NCBI GenBank assembly: GCA_025602905.1
Contig: JAHLKI010000003.1
Coordinates: 558,001-622,000, forward strand
Length of the DNA: 64,000 bases
DNA from: Phlyctochytrium arcticum
Taxonomy: Eukaryota; Chytridiomycota; Chytridiomycetes; Chytridiales; Chytridiaceae
Direction of reading: 5' to 3'
Each line of letters opens with the position of its first letter. Positions within the stretch are counted from its first letter, which is position 1. Below the pieces are notes generated by a model. The model saw nothing but the letters and a program-made list of their open reading frames with translations, did not search any database and was not told where the DNA came from. Positions 1-10,678 of the stretch are shown piece after piece. The position numbers and the translations under genes were made by a program.

Positions 1-9
1 TGGGGTGTA

Positions 10-1206
10 CAGTGACCTCCAAAATTGTTAAAGTGTTTTGCCATTGGAAATAAAATGTCAATTCTAGAGAAACTGAATACAAGAACAAATGACTACGACT
101 AATATAAGTTTAATAAGAGGGTTCTAGACAAGAAGTCGGTATAATATATTATCAAGATTGATCCATTCTACAGGTCAGAAAAGTAAGTTCACAGTGAAAA
201 TCACACTTTTACAATTTTGATGCACATACCATTTTTTCCTGAAATCAGTACTTTGTGTGCCTCTTCTTGGCTTTCAAGACAGCCTGAACCCTCCGTGGCA
301 TGCTTTCGATAAGGTTTTGGCACACTGAAGCCGGAATTGCATTCCATTCCTTCTGAACACGGTCCCAAAGTTCATGGATTGATGAGGGGGGTTCAGGGTA
401 CTTGCAAAACTGCCTTTTGCAATGGTCCCACAGATGTTCAATCGGATTGAGGTTGGGAGATTGCGCGGGCCAGTCCATGATTTCATACTTTTTGTCCCTG
501 AGGAATCCTTTGGCCAGTCTGCTGGTGTGCTTTGGGTCACCATCTTGCTGGAAAATCACATCTTCTGGGGTCAGAACATAAAATTCGAGACTATTCCCTA
601 TATCCTCCCTCAAGATGTCGACATAAAGAATAGCATCCATCCGACCGTCGATCTTTGCAGCATATCCAACCCCAACCCACATCATACAGCCCCACACCAT
701 GACACTTCCACCCCCAGACTTCACAGTACTGCTGACTGACCGTTCTGTGAGCCCCTCCCCGGGCCTCTTCCACACCCACTGACGCCCATCAGACCCAATA
801 CGATTGATCTTCGATTCATCTGACCATACAACACGCTTCCAATCTTCCAAAGTCCAGGAGGAATGGGCATGAGCCCAATCCAGGTGATCCTTGAGATGTG
901 TCCTCTTTAAAAGGGGCTTCTTCTTCTTAAACGGGCTTGTTGGTAGCATCCTGAAGGACTTGAGCAACTTGAGGGGCAGTCTCTGCATCACCAGAACCAA
1001 TGAGAGAAAGGGCACAGCTGACATCGCAAGGGGTAAGGCACTTGCACCGGCCAGCAGAAGGTTTGGGAAGCTCAGAGAGGTATTCCGACCTAATGTTTGA
1101 GACGCTGGCGTTGCTAATGCCTAGTTGCTGAGCAATTTTTCGAGTAGAAAGGCCAGCCTGAAGCTGGGCCTTAACACTGTTGATAGTGTCTTGGGAAAGG
1201 CAATGC
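10..1206 (-). mobile_element. Tc1/mariner-like element 1, right end not found
   Basis: A TA dinucleotide at 8-9 is followed by CAGTGACCTCC, which has the look of a Tc1/mariner end. The transposase pseudogene reads leftward towards it. I could not find the expected inverted partner on the right side. Instead a related sequence (CTCCAAAATTGTT) recurs in the same, not inverted, orientation near 1330, so the right end is either lost or beyond a rearrangement. The right limit given is only where the coding remnant starts. Confidence 0.55.
245..1206 (-). pseudogene. Tc1/mariner DD34E transposase, frameshifted
   Basis: This encodes a cut-and-paste transposase that would act in the nucleus on its own terminal repeats. 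The C-terminal 220 residues are open and carry the DDE hallmarks: WSDESK for the first Asp, FQQDGDPKHTS for the second, and WPAQSPNLNPIEHLW for the Glu, spaced as in the DD34E group. The N-terminal helix-turn-helix (AGLSTRKIAQQLGISNASVS) lies in another frame at about 1040-1190. It runs into a stop at about 925-930, inside an AAG-rich stretch, and the catalytic frame takes over there, so one indel separates the two domains. No in-frame ATG was found for the helix-turn-helix part. The domain order and motif spacing make the family assignment firm; the copy is non-functional. Confidence 0.9.
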
Positions 1207-1242
1207 CTGTTACAAAAGGGGGTGGGAGCACGCGGAGGGGGT

Positions 1243-1252
1243 CCTTATATAT
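1243..1252 (-). promoter_or_regulatory. Possible TATA box of Tc1 transposase 1
   Basis: Read on the minus strand this is ATATATAAGG, about 45-55 bp upstream of the first transposase codons. Position and orientation fit a core promoter; no transcription start can be seen. Confidence 0.45.
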
Positions 1253-1267
1253 CCGCACAGCAACCAG

Positions 1268-1642
1268 TGACATCATACAGTGCCTCCAGGTGATGTAATG
1301 CATGTGATGTCACATTTTTTGAGTAGTGCTCCAAAATTGTTCAAATGTGTTAAGTATTCACTGGAATGCACTGCAACCATTGTGGCTAGAGTGCATGACC
1401 CTGACTGTTTATGTCAGCTTCGGAGACATCCCATAACTTTGTGCGATGCTGCTACATTACTTTGGTACTTTACACATTCAAAACTACAATCAACCAGCTG
1501 AGATTTCAACAAAATGACATGGTCACATGTTTTGTACCACAATGATGTCAATCATGATGTAATAGATTTGACATCTTAAAAAAAATGCAGAGTGCCCATG
1601 GCCGATGAAAATGATGTAATACAGCTTGGGGTGATGTCATAG
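1268..1642. repeat. Cluster of TGATGTCA/TGATGTAA words
   Basis: At least seven copies of TGATGTMA or its reverse complement lie in about 375 bp, near 1268, 1291, 1304, 1541, 1552, 1612 and 1632. They resemble CRE/ATF-type bZIP sites but may simply be subterminal transposon repeats. No gene is seen in this stretch. Confidence 0.4.
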
Positions 1643-1790
1643 TATGTTGATGTGCAACAGAGCCATATCTATTATATAAATGAAAACAATCAAAGTCAGA
1701 AAAGCTCGAAAGTGGCACAGCTTTGCAAGGGAGAACGCAAAGTCATACCAACTAATCAATAGGAAGGGGCACAGTTCTCGGGCCTGCAAG

Positions 1791-1810
1791 GGATCCTCAA
1801 ATGCTTTGAC
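1791..1810 (+). repeat. Helitron-associated 5' motif, copy 1
   Basis: GGATCCTCAAATGCTTTGAC is repeated with one change at 2919-2938, each time upstream of Helitron coding sequence on the same strand. I read it as a shared 5' subterminal sequence of two related Helitrons. Confidence 0.45.
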
Positions 1811-1954
1811 AAGCATCGGAGATTTGCGCGAGATTTGGAAGGACACTGTCATGGCTCAAGGTGGGCCAAGTGCGCAACCACCACATGTAAAAGACACATA
1901 AACGGGGAGACTTGGGGTACCATAACCCTCTTCACTAAGAACGGCATGATTTCC

Positions 1955-2640
1955 GCTACAAATCCCAACGGCATGAATGCCATCATTGCGTTTGTGTTTC
2001 CGGACATTAGCACGATGTCTCCACAGTCATTTACCGGACGGGCTATTGTTGTACCCAGAAACGATATTGTCGATACGGTCAATGAAACTCTTCTTGACCG
2101 CCACCATGGAGAAGATCATGTCTTCTTCAGCAAGGACAAACTTTCCGATGACCACCAATTTCCACCTCACAGACTTTGCCTGAAAGTCGGTGTGCCCATT
2201 GTCCTCCTAAGAAACCTCAACGCGGCCAAGGGACTCTGCATTGGCACGCGTCTCATGATTTGCCGACTTGGACAAAGAATGGAAGCCGAGATAATCACTG
2301 GGACAAATATTGGGACAATTGTTTACATACCCCGCATTATCCGCATGGCTATTCAAACAGGTAATTGTTAGCAGTATTTCAGTATCAACCATCACGTATT
2401 CATATCGCATATTTTTATCATTTGAGCAGCTCCAAATGGAGAGATTGTCCGATTCCAACAACGTCAATTTCCCGTTCGTGTCGCATATGCCATGACATTG
2501 CACCAGGTTCAAGGACAGACTATGGAGAGGATTGGGGTCTATTTACCAGATATGACTACTCCCCATGGTCAGCTGTACAAAGCTGCCGCACGAGTCCCAT
2601 CAAGCAGTGACATAAAATTTGTTATTGACAATTCAAGGTG
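1955..2640 (+). pseudogene. Helitron helicase C-terminal remnant (Pif1-like)
   Basis: The reading frame matches the last third of the Pif1-type helicase of Helitron RepHel proteins. Visible are a RAIVVPRND block, the LKVGVPIVLLRNLNAAKGLC block and the IVYIPRI block. An intron of about 65 bp follows (GTAATTG at about 2361 to TTGAGCAG at about 2429). The next exon reads RQFPVRVAYAMTLHQVQGQT and then LYKAAARV, the last helicase motifs. Walker A, Walker B and the whole Rep domain are missing. Because a Helitron 5' motif lies only 150 bp upstream, this looks like an internal-deletion derivative that joins a 5' end to a 3' coding end. It cannot encode an active protein. Confidence 0.8.
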
Positions 2641-2918
2641 TGTACATTTACATTGCTCCGTTCCGCAATACGCAGATCCTGATATTTGTCTCAGTCACCA
2701 AGAAGTCTGACCATAAACTTTTTGTTCCAGCTCTCTTTATTCGATTTGTGTGTCTTTTTCCTAATTTAAGTATACTTTTAACTTTTAATACACTATCTCT
2801 TCCTTCTTTGTGATACCCATTTTCATTTCATTTGCTGGCATGTATACCAGACTAAATTGTACCCGAGCAAAGCAAGGCAAAAATCTGCGCGACCATTAAT
2901 CAAAGAGAGGGGGCTTAG

Positions 2919-2938
2919 GGATCCTCCAATGCTTTGAC
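2919..2938 (+). repeat. Helitron-associated 5' motif, copy 2
   Basis: Second copy of the motif at 1791-1810, about 200 bp upstream of the next Helitron's first exon. A TATA-like GATATAAAG lies at about 3030-3038 between them. The words CCCGAGCAAAGCAA (2862, 3054) and CCCGAGCAAATC (6182) also recur around this element and may mark Helitron termini. Confidence 0.45.
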
Positions 2939-3139
2939 GACCCTCGGACGGATAGCTGTCATTGCCCACAGTGGGCCAACTGGAAAAACAATGAAAAAAA
3001 TGTAAAAGAAAATGGGGAGAATAAGGAGGGAAGATATAAAGCCAAAACCATCCCGAGCAAAGCAAATGCAGCAAATCCCCCTTTATTCAAAAAAAACCCG
3101 TTATTGCTGCATTAAGAAGTTCCCACGTTAAGTTCACCA

Positions 3140-6063
3140 ATGGCCGAAGCTGAAGAAGAAACCGCACAACAAAGAAGGAATCGACTCGCCCGAGAAAGAT
3201 ATGCCCGCAATAAACAGACCGAAGCTCTCGGTCCAGTTGCACAATTAGCTGATTCGTTAAATGCTTTATCTCTTGAGGAGCGCCAAGGTTAGATCTACCA
3301 AACTACCCGTTAAGGCATAGTATTAAAATTTCTGTTTACAGATCCAGAGACTACAAAGCAGCGTCGAGCCTGACTGGCAAGGGAAAAATATGCCCGCGAA
3401 AAGGCTGTCCGGGAACAAGAACGAAATGAATTGGCCGACCTGAATAACCTCACCGAATTGCTGACAACCTTGACCATAAACGAGAGGGATCAAGCTACTC
3501 CTGGAAACAGAGGTAAACTGAGGCGTATTTTAATATCAAATGCGTACCTGGCTGAATTCCTGCGGCAGATGGCTCTCCCGCAATACATCCGGAAGCCGGA
3601 CAAGCTGATAGCAATCTCTTTGACAACATAATTGACGAAGGCTCACAGGAAGACGATGCAGGTACTCAGCCGGATCAGGGAAATTTAGGTGAGCGTCAAG
3701 GTATAGATAGACAGTTGACCTTCCACTTTATGTTTCTAAAACATCATCTTAGGGGCTGATGTCTCCACTGCCACTGCTCGCCCTCAATTCAGAAACCTTA
3801 TGGGATTCAAGGCACCCTCTACCATACAACGATGGGCGCCGAGTATCCGTGACCAGGAATGCGCCCGCTGTGGGGCAAAGATGTGGATAGAGGAACGGAA
3901 TCCAGGATCGACCCTGAACAATCCAGTATTCATGCTCTGTTGCGGGAACGGCCAGGTGGCGCTACCGTTGTTGCGACCGGCCCCAGATCCACTGAGAATG
4001 TACTTGGAAGGGCAGCATCCGGAGCACAAACTGTTTCGCGAGAAAATTAGGCACTACAATTCAGCGCTTGCCTTTGCATCTGTCGGAGTCAAATTGGACG
4101 AAAAAGTGACGGGAACTGCCGGGATGTGGGCCTACCGCATTCACGGATGTCTCACCCACAGAATGGGCGCCATTATTCCAGAAGTGCTTGGTACGCAGGA
4201 TGGACAGCTCAGTCGGGCAAAGCCACAGTATGCCCAAGTATACATTTATGACTGCAATAACGAGTTATCCAATCGCATGTCCAACACCCAGAACGTGAAG
4301 GAAGATCTTATGCGGTCGCTTCAGGGAATGATCCATGAGCATAACCCATATGCGCAGGCATTTGTGAACGCCCGCAACTTTATGCAAGAGAATGGGGATC
4401 ATATCAATGATCTTCAACTGCGCATTGTGTCCAAACAAAACAAGGATCCCAGACGGTATAACCAGCCGGTCGCCGATGAGGTAGCTGCTGTGATCGTAGG
4501 AGATGGTTCTGAACCCGTGGAGAAACGTGACGTTGTCCTTCAGACGAAGGCGGGTCCATTCATGCGGATTAGTGATTACCACCCAGCGTATATGCCTACC
4601 GGTACGTAAATCAAGATTTTGCTGCAACAAAAGCTAACTACCTGTCTGTCTGCGTAGCGTTCCCCTTGCTTTTTCCTTATGGTGAAGATGGGTGGCATCT
4701 CAACATCCCGCTCAGTGGTACAACATTTCGTCCGGAAGCTCAGGACGCGCCCGAGGATGTGGCGGACAATGCAGGAGAGGGTGCTGAAGAAGACACTGTG
4801 GGCCGTAAGAAATGTATCCGAGTGACCGGGTTACAGTACTACGCATTTCGGCTTCAGGAACGAGCCACGGAAGGAAAAACATTGCTGTCAGGAGGACGTT
4901 TGTTCCAGCAGTACTGTGTGGATGCATTTGCAGCCATCGAACAGAATCGGTTAAATTTTATTTGCACCCACCAGGATGACTTGCGCGCGGAACTTTATTC
5001 TGGCATTCAAGACGCTGTTGACAGCGGTGATCACAATCCGACATTATTGGGAAAGCGGATCATCCTACCCTCGACTCATCAAGGGTCTCCTCGAAATATG
5101 CTACAGAACTACCAGGATGCCATGGCTATTGCATGCGAGTACGGCAAGCCTACCTATTTCGTCACATTTACCTGCAACCCCGACTGGCCCGAGATCAAAA
5201 ACAACCTCCTGCCTCACCAACAAGCAAACGACCGGCCGGACGTAATTGTGCGCAGTTATAGAATGCGGATCAAAGCTTTGAAAGATGATCTTTTCAAAAA
5301 AGGTACGAAATTGAAATTCCCAAAGGCCGTACATGGTGCTGAACAATGTTGCCGATTTCTTAGGAGTTCTCGGTGTTTGCACGGCGCATTCTTTCACGAT
5401 CGAATTCCAGAAGCGAGGATTGCCGCACATTCATATATTGATGTGGATTTAACAGCGTGATGTGCCCACCACAGCAGCGGAAATTGACAAGGTCATATGC
5501 GCTGAATTGCCAAACGTGGATTCTGATCTGGAACTCTATGCTACCGTCTCTAAAACCATGGTTCATGGCCCATGTGGCCCTACCAATATAAATGCACCCT
5601 GCTGTAGAGACAATGGGGGAAAATGTGCGAAAACTGTTCCCAAAAAGTTCACTGCAGCCACAGAAACACCAAACGATTCGTACCCTACTTATCGCAGACG
5701 TAACGACGGACGGACTGTAAAGGTGAAGGGGGTACATTTAGACAACCGCTGGATTGTGCCATACAACCCTTACTTGACAAAAAAATATGATGGGCACATT
5801 AAACATGGAACTGTGTTTGACCGTCTCAGCTGTCAAGTATATTTTTCAGTATATTTACAAAGGACCTGACCGTGCCACGATTGAGCTCACAGCCCCTTCT
5901 CATCCCTCGGATACTGCAACCAATGGACCTCAAGCACCACCAATGGTTGACAATGAAATTAAAAGGTACCTGGATGCCCGCTACATTTCTGCCTGCGAGG
6001 CTGTTTGGAGGATATTTTCTGATTGTACACTTCCTGTTTCAGATGATTTTTATTTTTATTTAA
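3140..6063 (+). pseudogene. Helitron RepHel, N-terminal and Rep part, decayed
   Basis: Rolling-circle transposition protein remnant. Exon 1 starts at ATG 3140 and encodes a basic segment (RRNRLARERYARN) that is repeated in exon 2 as RRA-stop-LAREKYARE. The stop TGA at 3371-3373 replaces an expected Arg, as a CGA to TGA change would. Introns are about 3288-3341 and 4601-4657. The exon at about 3790-4600 has the zinc-finger block CARCGAKMW and FMLCC. Next come the Helitron_like_N region and Rep motif FVTFTCNPDWPE (about 5158-5200). The HUH motif LPHIHILMW is intact but in another frame after an indel near 5340, and it is followed by a TAA at 5450-5452. A second frame change near 5815 precedes the catalytic-Tyr motif VKYIFQYIYKGPDR. 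Homology stops at about 6010 (ACEAVWRIF); no helicase follows. Confidence 0.85.
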
Positions 6064-6600
6064 TGGCCAACTCCTTGCTATGTTCCATCTTTTTGATACC
6101 CATTTTCTTTTAGTCCGCTGGCGATCCTGTATCAAATTTCCAATGAGAATGCCCCCTGCATGCTTAGAAAGCTACATAGTACCCGAGCAAATCGAGGGTT
6201 TACCCTCTCGTACTCCAGAGATCAAAACACTTTTGCAATTTTGGAGGTCATTGTATACGCTGGAGAAGCAGCAAAGTTTTTTTGCCTGTGTGTGTGCAAT
6301 GTCAAAGAAGATGCAGCACGAATATTTGCAGGGTGTGCGGACTTTGAAAATCTGGCAGGCTGTCGAACGGCTGTTGAACGATGGGCGGTTTGAGGGCCTG
6401 GCTCTAATTGATTTACTTAGCCGTTGAACCAGCGTTGAACGGGGTCAGAATATGCGCGTAGCCATGAACCGCGGCAAGGCTTTTGTTCATTTTTACGCAG
6501 TTTCCCAACATACTCGGATTTGGTTCAACCCGCCCGTTCAATGGCTAAATAGTCACCCATGGCTGCGCCAAAAGAGACGCGCTTTGCCAGTCAGAACAGG
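6064..6600. other. Non-coding stretch with inverted repeat
   Basis: No recognisable gene. A hairpin GAGGGTTTACCCTC lies at about 6195-6208 next to a CCCGAGCAAA word. TTAGCCGTTGAAC at about 6418 is inverted as GTTCAATGGCTAA at about 6537, which could be the ends of a small non-autonomous element. The open frames here match nothing I know. Confidence 0.35.
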
Positions 6601-8833
6601 TCAATTGAACCAAGAAATTAAGTTGCTGTTGCGCAGGTTGGTGGTGGCCATTTCCGTCTGCAGTGCACCAATGGCACCGCTCATTTCGGGAAGAACTGCC
6701 TGGATCTGCATGATGGCCCGGCTGACGGTTGTGGACTTGGCTTCTTGGAGTTCTCGTTCAAAGGAACAGTACAATTCTGTGGAAAACAATTGGTGGTTCC
6801 AGATACCTCAAATCCGGGTATTGCTGTTTGAGGACAACAGCATCTTGAAGAAACACAATGGATAACCATACCCTAGATTCTACAAAACAGTTGGCCTGTC
6901 TGTTGGGACTCTTCGTTTCCGCGAAAGCTCGGCTCGCTTGTAGCTAGGACAACAAAATAATTAGTATGAGAAAGCAATTACAAAACCAAAAAATTGGTAA
7001 ACCGTCATACCTTCGGGAAGACCATTTGCCACAATTTGCCTTTTGTTCCAAGTTGCGCCTCCGTCCTTTGTGTATCCCGACAAGGGTTGGCACCGTTGTC
7101 AAAGACTCAGGGGAGAGTTAGCGATTCTGATGTTGGTCTCCATACCATCTGCCATGAATGCTTATGGCAATATCGGAACAGCCAGCAGTCTGGCAGATAC
7201 GAGCTGCCGATTTGCGAAAAGTGTGGGTAACCTTGCTCGTGTAGATGTCGTTTTCCTCGAGGATCTCCTTTACAAATTTTCCGTGGATATTGTAATTGCA
7301 CCCAAACAATGAGATCTTGTACCATTTTTTGGGCTTGGAGATGTCAGGCCATGGCTGGTCTTGCATTGTAAATTTGTGGAATAAATAGCAAGCCAGCGCA
7401 TTGGGCAACCGCATTGCTAACCCCACTTCAATGCGCCCTTGATTGTTGGTTTTGGATGATTTGATGTTACTTTTTGTATCATCAAATCAGATATCATGGC
7501 TGACACTGTATCCTCTGATCGGCTCATATACATGTGAAACATCATACAGACAGCCCTTTGATAGTAAGGGTTCGCGTTTCTGCTGCAGCTCCCGTGGTCC
7601 TCAAAATATTATTGGCACAGATGGTCAAGAATTGGTCCTTGTTGTAACTGTCTTTGATAGTTCCTAGCGCCTTATCCTGATACGTAGCAGCTGCCAGCCC
7701 CCCTTGCTTCTCTCGAACGTTTTTTTGAAGGCTATCAAGTATGCGCCTTTTTGTGGGTCTGGGAATGGGGAGGTGTGGCCAATATTCTGATGCCTCCACA
7801 GGTCCTCAACAGCCTTGATGTCGGTGTTGATATTTTCGAATGATTGGTTGGGGTTCTTTCTTAGCGGCTCAAATCTAGGTTATGCGAAACAGCGTTAAAA
7901 CTTTATAACTTTTGGATATCTCAAACCCGCAAGACCCTCTTCCTAACCTGATCCATGCAAGAATTCTTTGCTCACTCAAGAGGACTGCGCGTTTGTAAAG
8001 TTCGTCCATGGCTTCAGAACTTGTGTCTCGATCTTCTTCCGGAGTTTGTAAATAGACTTCATGGGTCTAACGTAGCCAAAAGTGCTAAGTAAGTCGTACC
8101 CAATCAGCAACCCATGCAAGTAAATTAATGAGTGCAATGGTTATCCTTACCATAAAAAGGAGTCTGTCCGGCATTCCAGGCTTTGTTGGTGCCTTGGGCT
8201 CTAACGCCGCGGCGAATATTTGCAGCGAAATTCATAGTGTTCGTGATGCGCGCTTGCGCATTCGGTGATAAGGCTCGGTTGACAGTCATAACGATCATGG
8301 TAATTCTTTCCAGTACATTGTCTACAGTACATAAATTCAATTGTGATGTGTGCAAATTCATACGGGGATTAAGTAAATAAATACATACCTGGAATATCCA
8401 CTGCAGCTACTTGATTCATCGTGGTCAAAAGTGCCTCATCAACCGTTTCCATGAACCAAGTTCGAGTTTTGTCATTGGTCAACTGACTTTCAAGAGGATT
8501 CAATTGGTCCGATTCTAACCTGCCTTGTAGTAGGGCTTGCTTTTCAGCTTTGAAAACAAAGACATTTTCCGTGAAACTTTGCTCAAAACATGGCAGGAAA
8601 CAAATTTCTTGAAGATCACGGGTCTCAGCGTTCTTGTCCATACCAACTTCCGGAGTTGTAGGGATCGCTGCAACTTCCGCAAAAAATTCAGACATGTCCC
8701 TTCTCCACTGGCAGATGTTTGAGCCTTGGATTCCGAGTTGTTCAGCGACCTTGGCAACATTGCGATTTTGGACAGAGTGATACACAACAGTTTGCTTGCG
8801 CTCTTTGTCAAATCGGCCTCCTCTGGGTCCCAT
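6600..8833 (-). pseudogene. Crypton-like tyrosine recombinase, decayed
   Basis: The assignment rests on the C-terminal half, which follows the pattern of Crypton tyrosine recombinases: a SSKTNNQGRIEVGLA block with NALACYLFHKF (about 7380-7480), then VTHTFRKSAAR supplying the H-x-x-R of the active site, then HGRW (about 7150-7200). The N-terminus (8833 to about 8369) has a helix-turn-helix-like segment RNVAKVAEQLGIQGSNICQW. Several short exons follow (about 8150-8345, 7940-8030, 7690-7850). A frameshift lies near 7545. The codon where the catalytic Tyr is expected, in NR-stop-LSPESL, is TAA at 7118-7120. A low-complexity C-terminal segment continues to about 6600. Members insert by site-specific recombination rather than by a DDE mechanism. 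Confidence 0.75.
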
Positions 8834-9538
8834 AATGGTCAGGTTGATGTTGATAGGGCAGTGGTATGTTGATCGAGTTGCGTCCAGAGCAGAGTCACAT
8901 GAATGTGAAGGACGACGAAACAGACAAAAGAGACAAACAAGACGGGGGGGGAGGACAAGGAAGAAAAATGATACCTAAACGCTTGGTATTGTGGAATGTG
9001 GTTGCATGGATAAAAAAAACACCGTTGGACATGAATGCCCTACATCATTCCATATCTTACTCTGTGGATGAGTTTTCTGGGAAAAAGTCTTTGGACCACA
9101 ATTTACCACCACATCTGATTTTGAACAACATTGCACTATCTACAATTATCTGTTGCACAAGGAACTAAATGTTTGGTTTGTCCATGATTTTTTTTCTGGG
9201 GTGTCTGGGATATTTCCAGCCCAAAAAACCAATATCTGCCATGTTTTCCAAGCTCCAATTAGAACAAAAGTTTTAGGTAAAAAACCACTCCGGCCGCGTA
9301 GTTTTCAATGATTGATTAGGTTAAAAATCTCCGGCTGCAAACTTTGGCCACCAAGGGTTTGCATAGGAACGCCTCCGGCTTGCTTTGACATTCCTCAAGA
9401 AGAAACTCTTTCCCTCTGCTGAAAATGTGCACCCACCCCTACCTCCTTCCTTTTTGGAATTGCTTCTTTATTAGGCTTAATTTCAATATGTCATCTTGTG
9501 CCGCTTTCCCGGCTCATTTTCCGTTTCTTCAAGTGTTC
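8834..9538. other. Intergenic, no gene seen
   Basis: Upstream of the Crypton-like gene. It contains a G8 run at about 8945 and otherwise only short frames without recognisable similarity. Confidence 0.4.
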
Positions 9539-9640
9539 TCTGGTTTATACCAGAGTGCCAGGGGGGTCTGGGGGTCCGTGACAAATGTTTCAGGTGTGCG
9601 TTTTGCGGCACAGTCCGGCACAGTCACCCTATCTGCTTAC
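9539..9640 (-). repeat. Helitron 3' end copy with imperfect palindrome
   Basis: CTCTGGTTTATACCAGAG (about 9539-9556) is followed on the plus strand by a GGGGTCTGGGG block and, about 65 bp later, by CAGTCACCC. The same arrangement recurs at 9963-10050. It is read here as a hairpin-bearing 3' end of an older Helitron relative in minus orientation. Confidence 0.5.
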
Positions 9641-9962
9641 GTAGCCGTACTCTCCGCTAAATCCTGACATTTTTGCAATTTCCAAATTTTTTTTGCATTT
9701 TTTCCTCACATGCAAATGTCCTGCATACTTAGTTCATAGCAACTTCTTTTATGCTTGCACCGTCCGCTTCATTTTCTGCTCTACAGCCGTGTGCCTTTCT
9801 AGTGTCCATGCCCCCTTGGATGTCCGTTCCACGGTTTTCAACGCGTCCTTCAACCGTTTTGGCCTCATTTTCAGAATTTCTGTTACGCCATACAATGTTT
9901 TCCCCTTCTTTTGATTTTCTCATAATTTATTCATTTCCGCTGGATCAATGCAGCTTTATGTT
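9641..9962 (+). repeat. Outlying copy of the 18.3-19.4 kb repeat
   Basis: The stretch at about 9825-9945 (GGCCTCATTTTCAGAATTTC, CCCCTTCT, then ATTTATTCATTT) matches 18560-18655 in sequence and order. The same repeat therefore lies on both sides of the large Helitron. No gene is seen. Confidence 0.6.
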
Positions 9963-9980
9963 CTCTGGTATATACCAGAG
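9963..9980. repeat. 18-bp perfect palindrome at Helitron 3' end
   Basis: CTCTGGTATATACCAGAG is its own reverse complement and could form a 9-bp stem. A hairpin near the 3' end is the known terminator-like signal of Helitrons. A one-base variant lies at about 9539. Confidence 0.6.
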
Positions 9981-10445
9981 TCTTAGAGGGGTCTGGGGCA
10001 CCACCAAGTGTCGCCTTTGAAACGCCCCTGGCCCAGTCACCCCAGACCCTTGTTTCCATGGAGAATGGGGGTATTTCTTTTGTTTTTTCGTAGATCAAAT
10101 TGCATTTTCTCCAGATCCCATGCTTTTTCCTACGAGCTGTACGAGCTGAAATTTTTTAAGACATTCGGAAAATCGGTCATTTTTTTCTCTTGCATCCCAT
10201 ATGATTTTCCTTGGGTGGTCAGCATCATAGTGTGCTCAAATAATTTTCAACCGCGCGTGGGATTTTCTCAGCTGAGTCCGGAGCAGAGTTCCTCAAATTT
10301 TGCTTACGTAAGCACGGTCCACCTCACTGCCACCGTTTTTGCTCGTGCCTTTTGCGATGAATCTTCACGGTGCCGGTCCCGTTCAATGTTGGTGCGTTGT
10401 GAGCGATCCTTGATATCATACCTCACTTTCCTTTCCCGCTGGTCG

Positions 10446-10562
10446 TTGTCTGTTATCCTGTAAGGATTCCATCGCGTCCTTTAATATCCACTTGGGCGAT
10501 AATACAACTTGTCTGTTATCCTGTAAGTATTCCATCGCGTCCTTCAATATCCACTTGCGCGA
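10446..10562 (+). repeat. 63-bp-period tandem duplication
   Basis: Two copies (10446-10499 and 10509-10562) begin TTGTCTGTTATCCTGTAAG and end in the word ATCCACTTG followed by GCGA-type sequence, with only a few differences. They lie in the 3' region of the Helitron, between its helicase stop and its proposed 3' end. Confidence 0.75.
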
Positions 10563-10678
10563 AGGTCTGACCAATACAACTTTTTTAGGTACTTTACCAT
10601 AGAGTGACCCACAGTGCTACTTGTACCTTCCAAGAATAAAAATCTGATTGAAACTACTTCTATATTACATGAGTTCTA

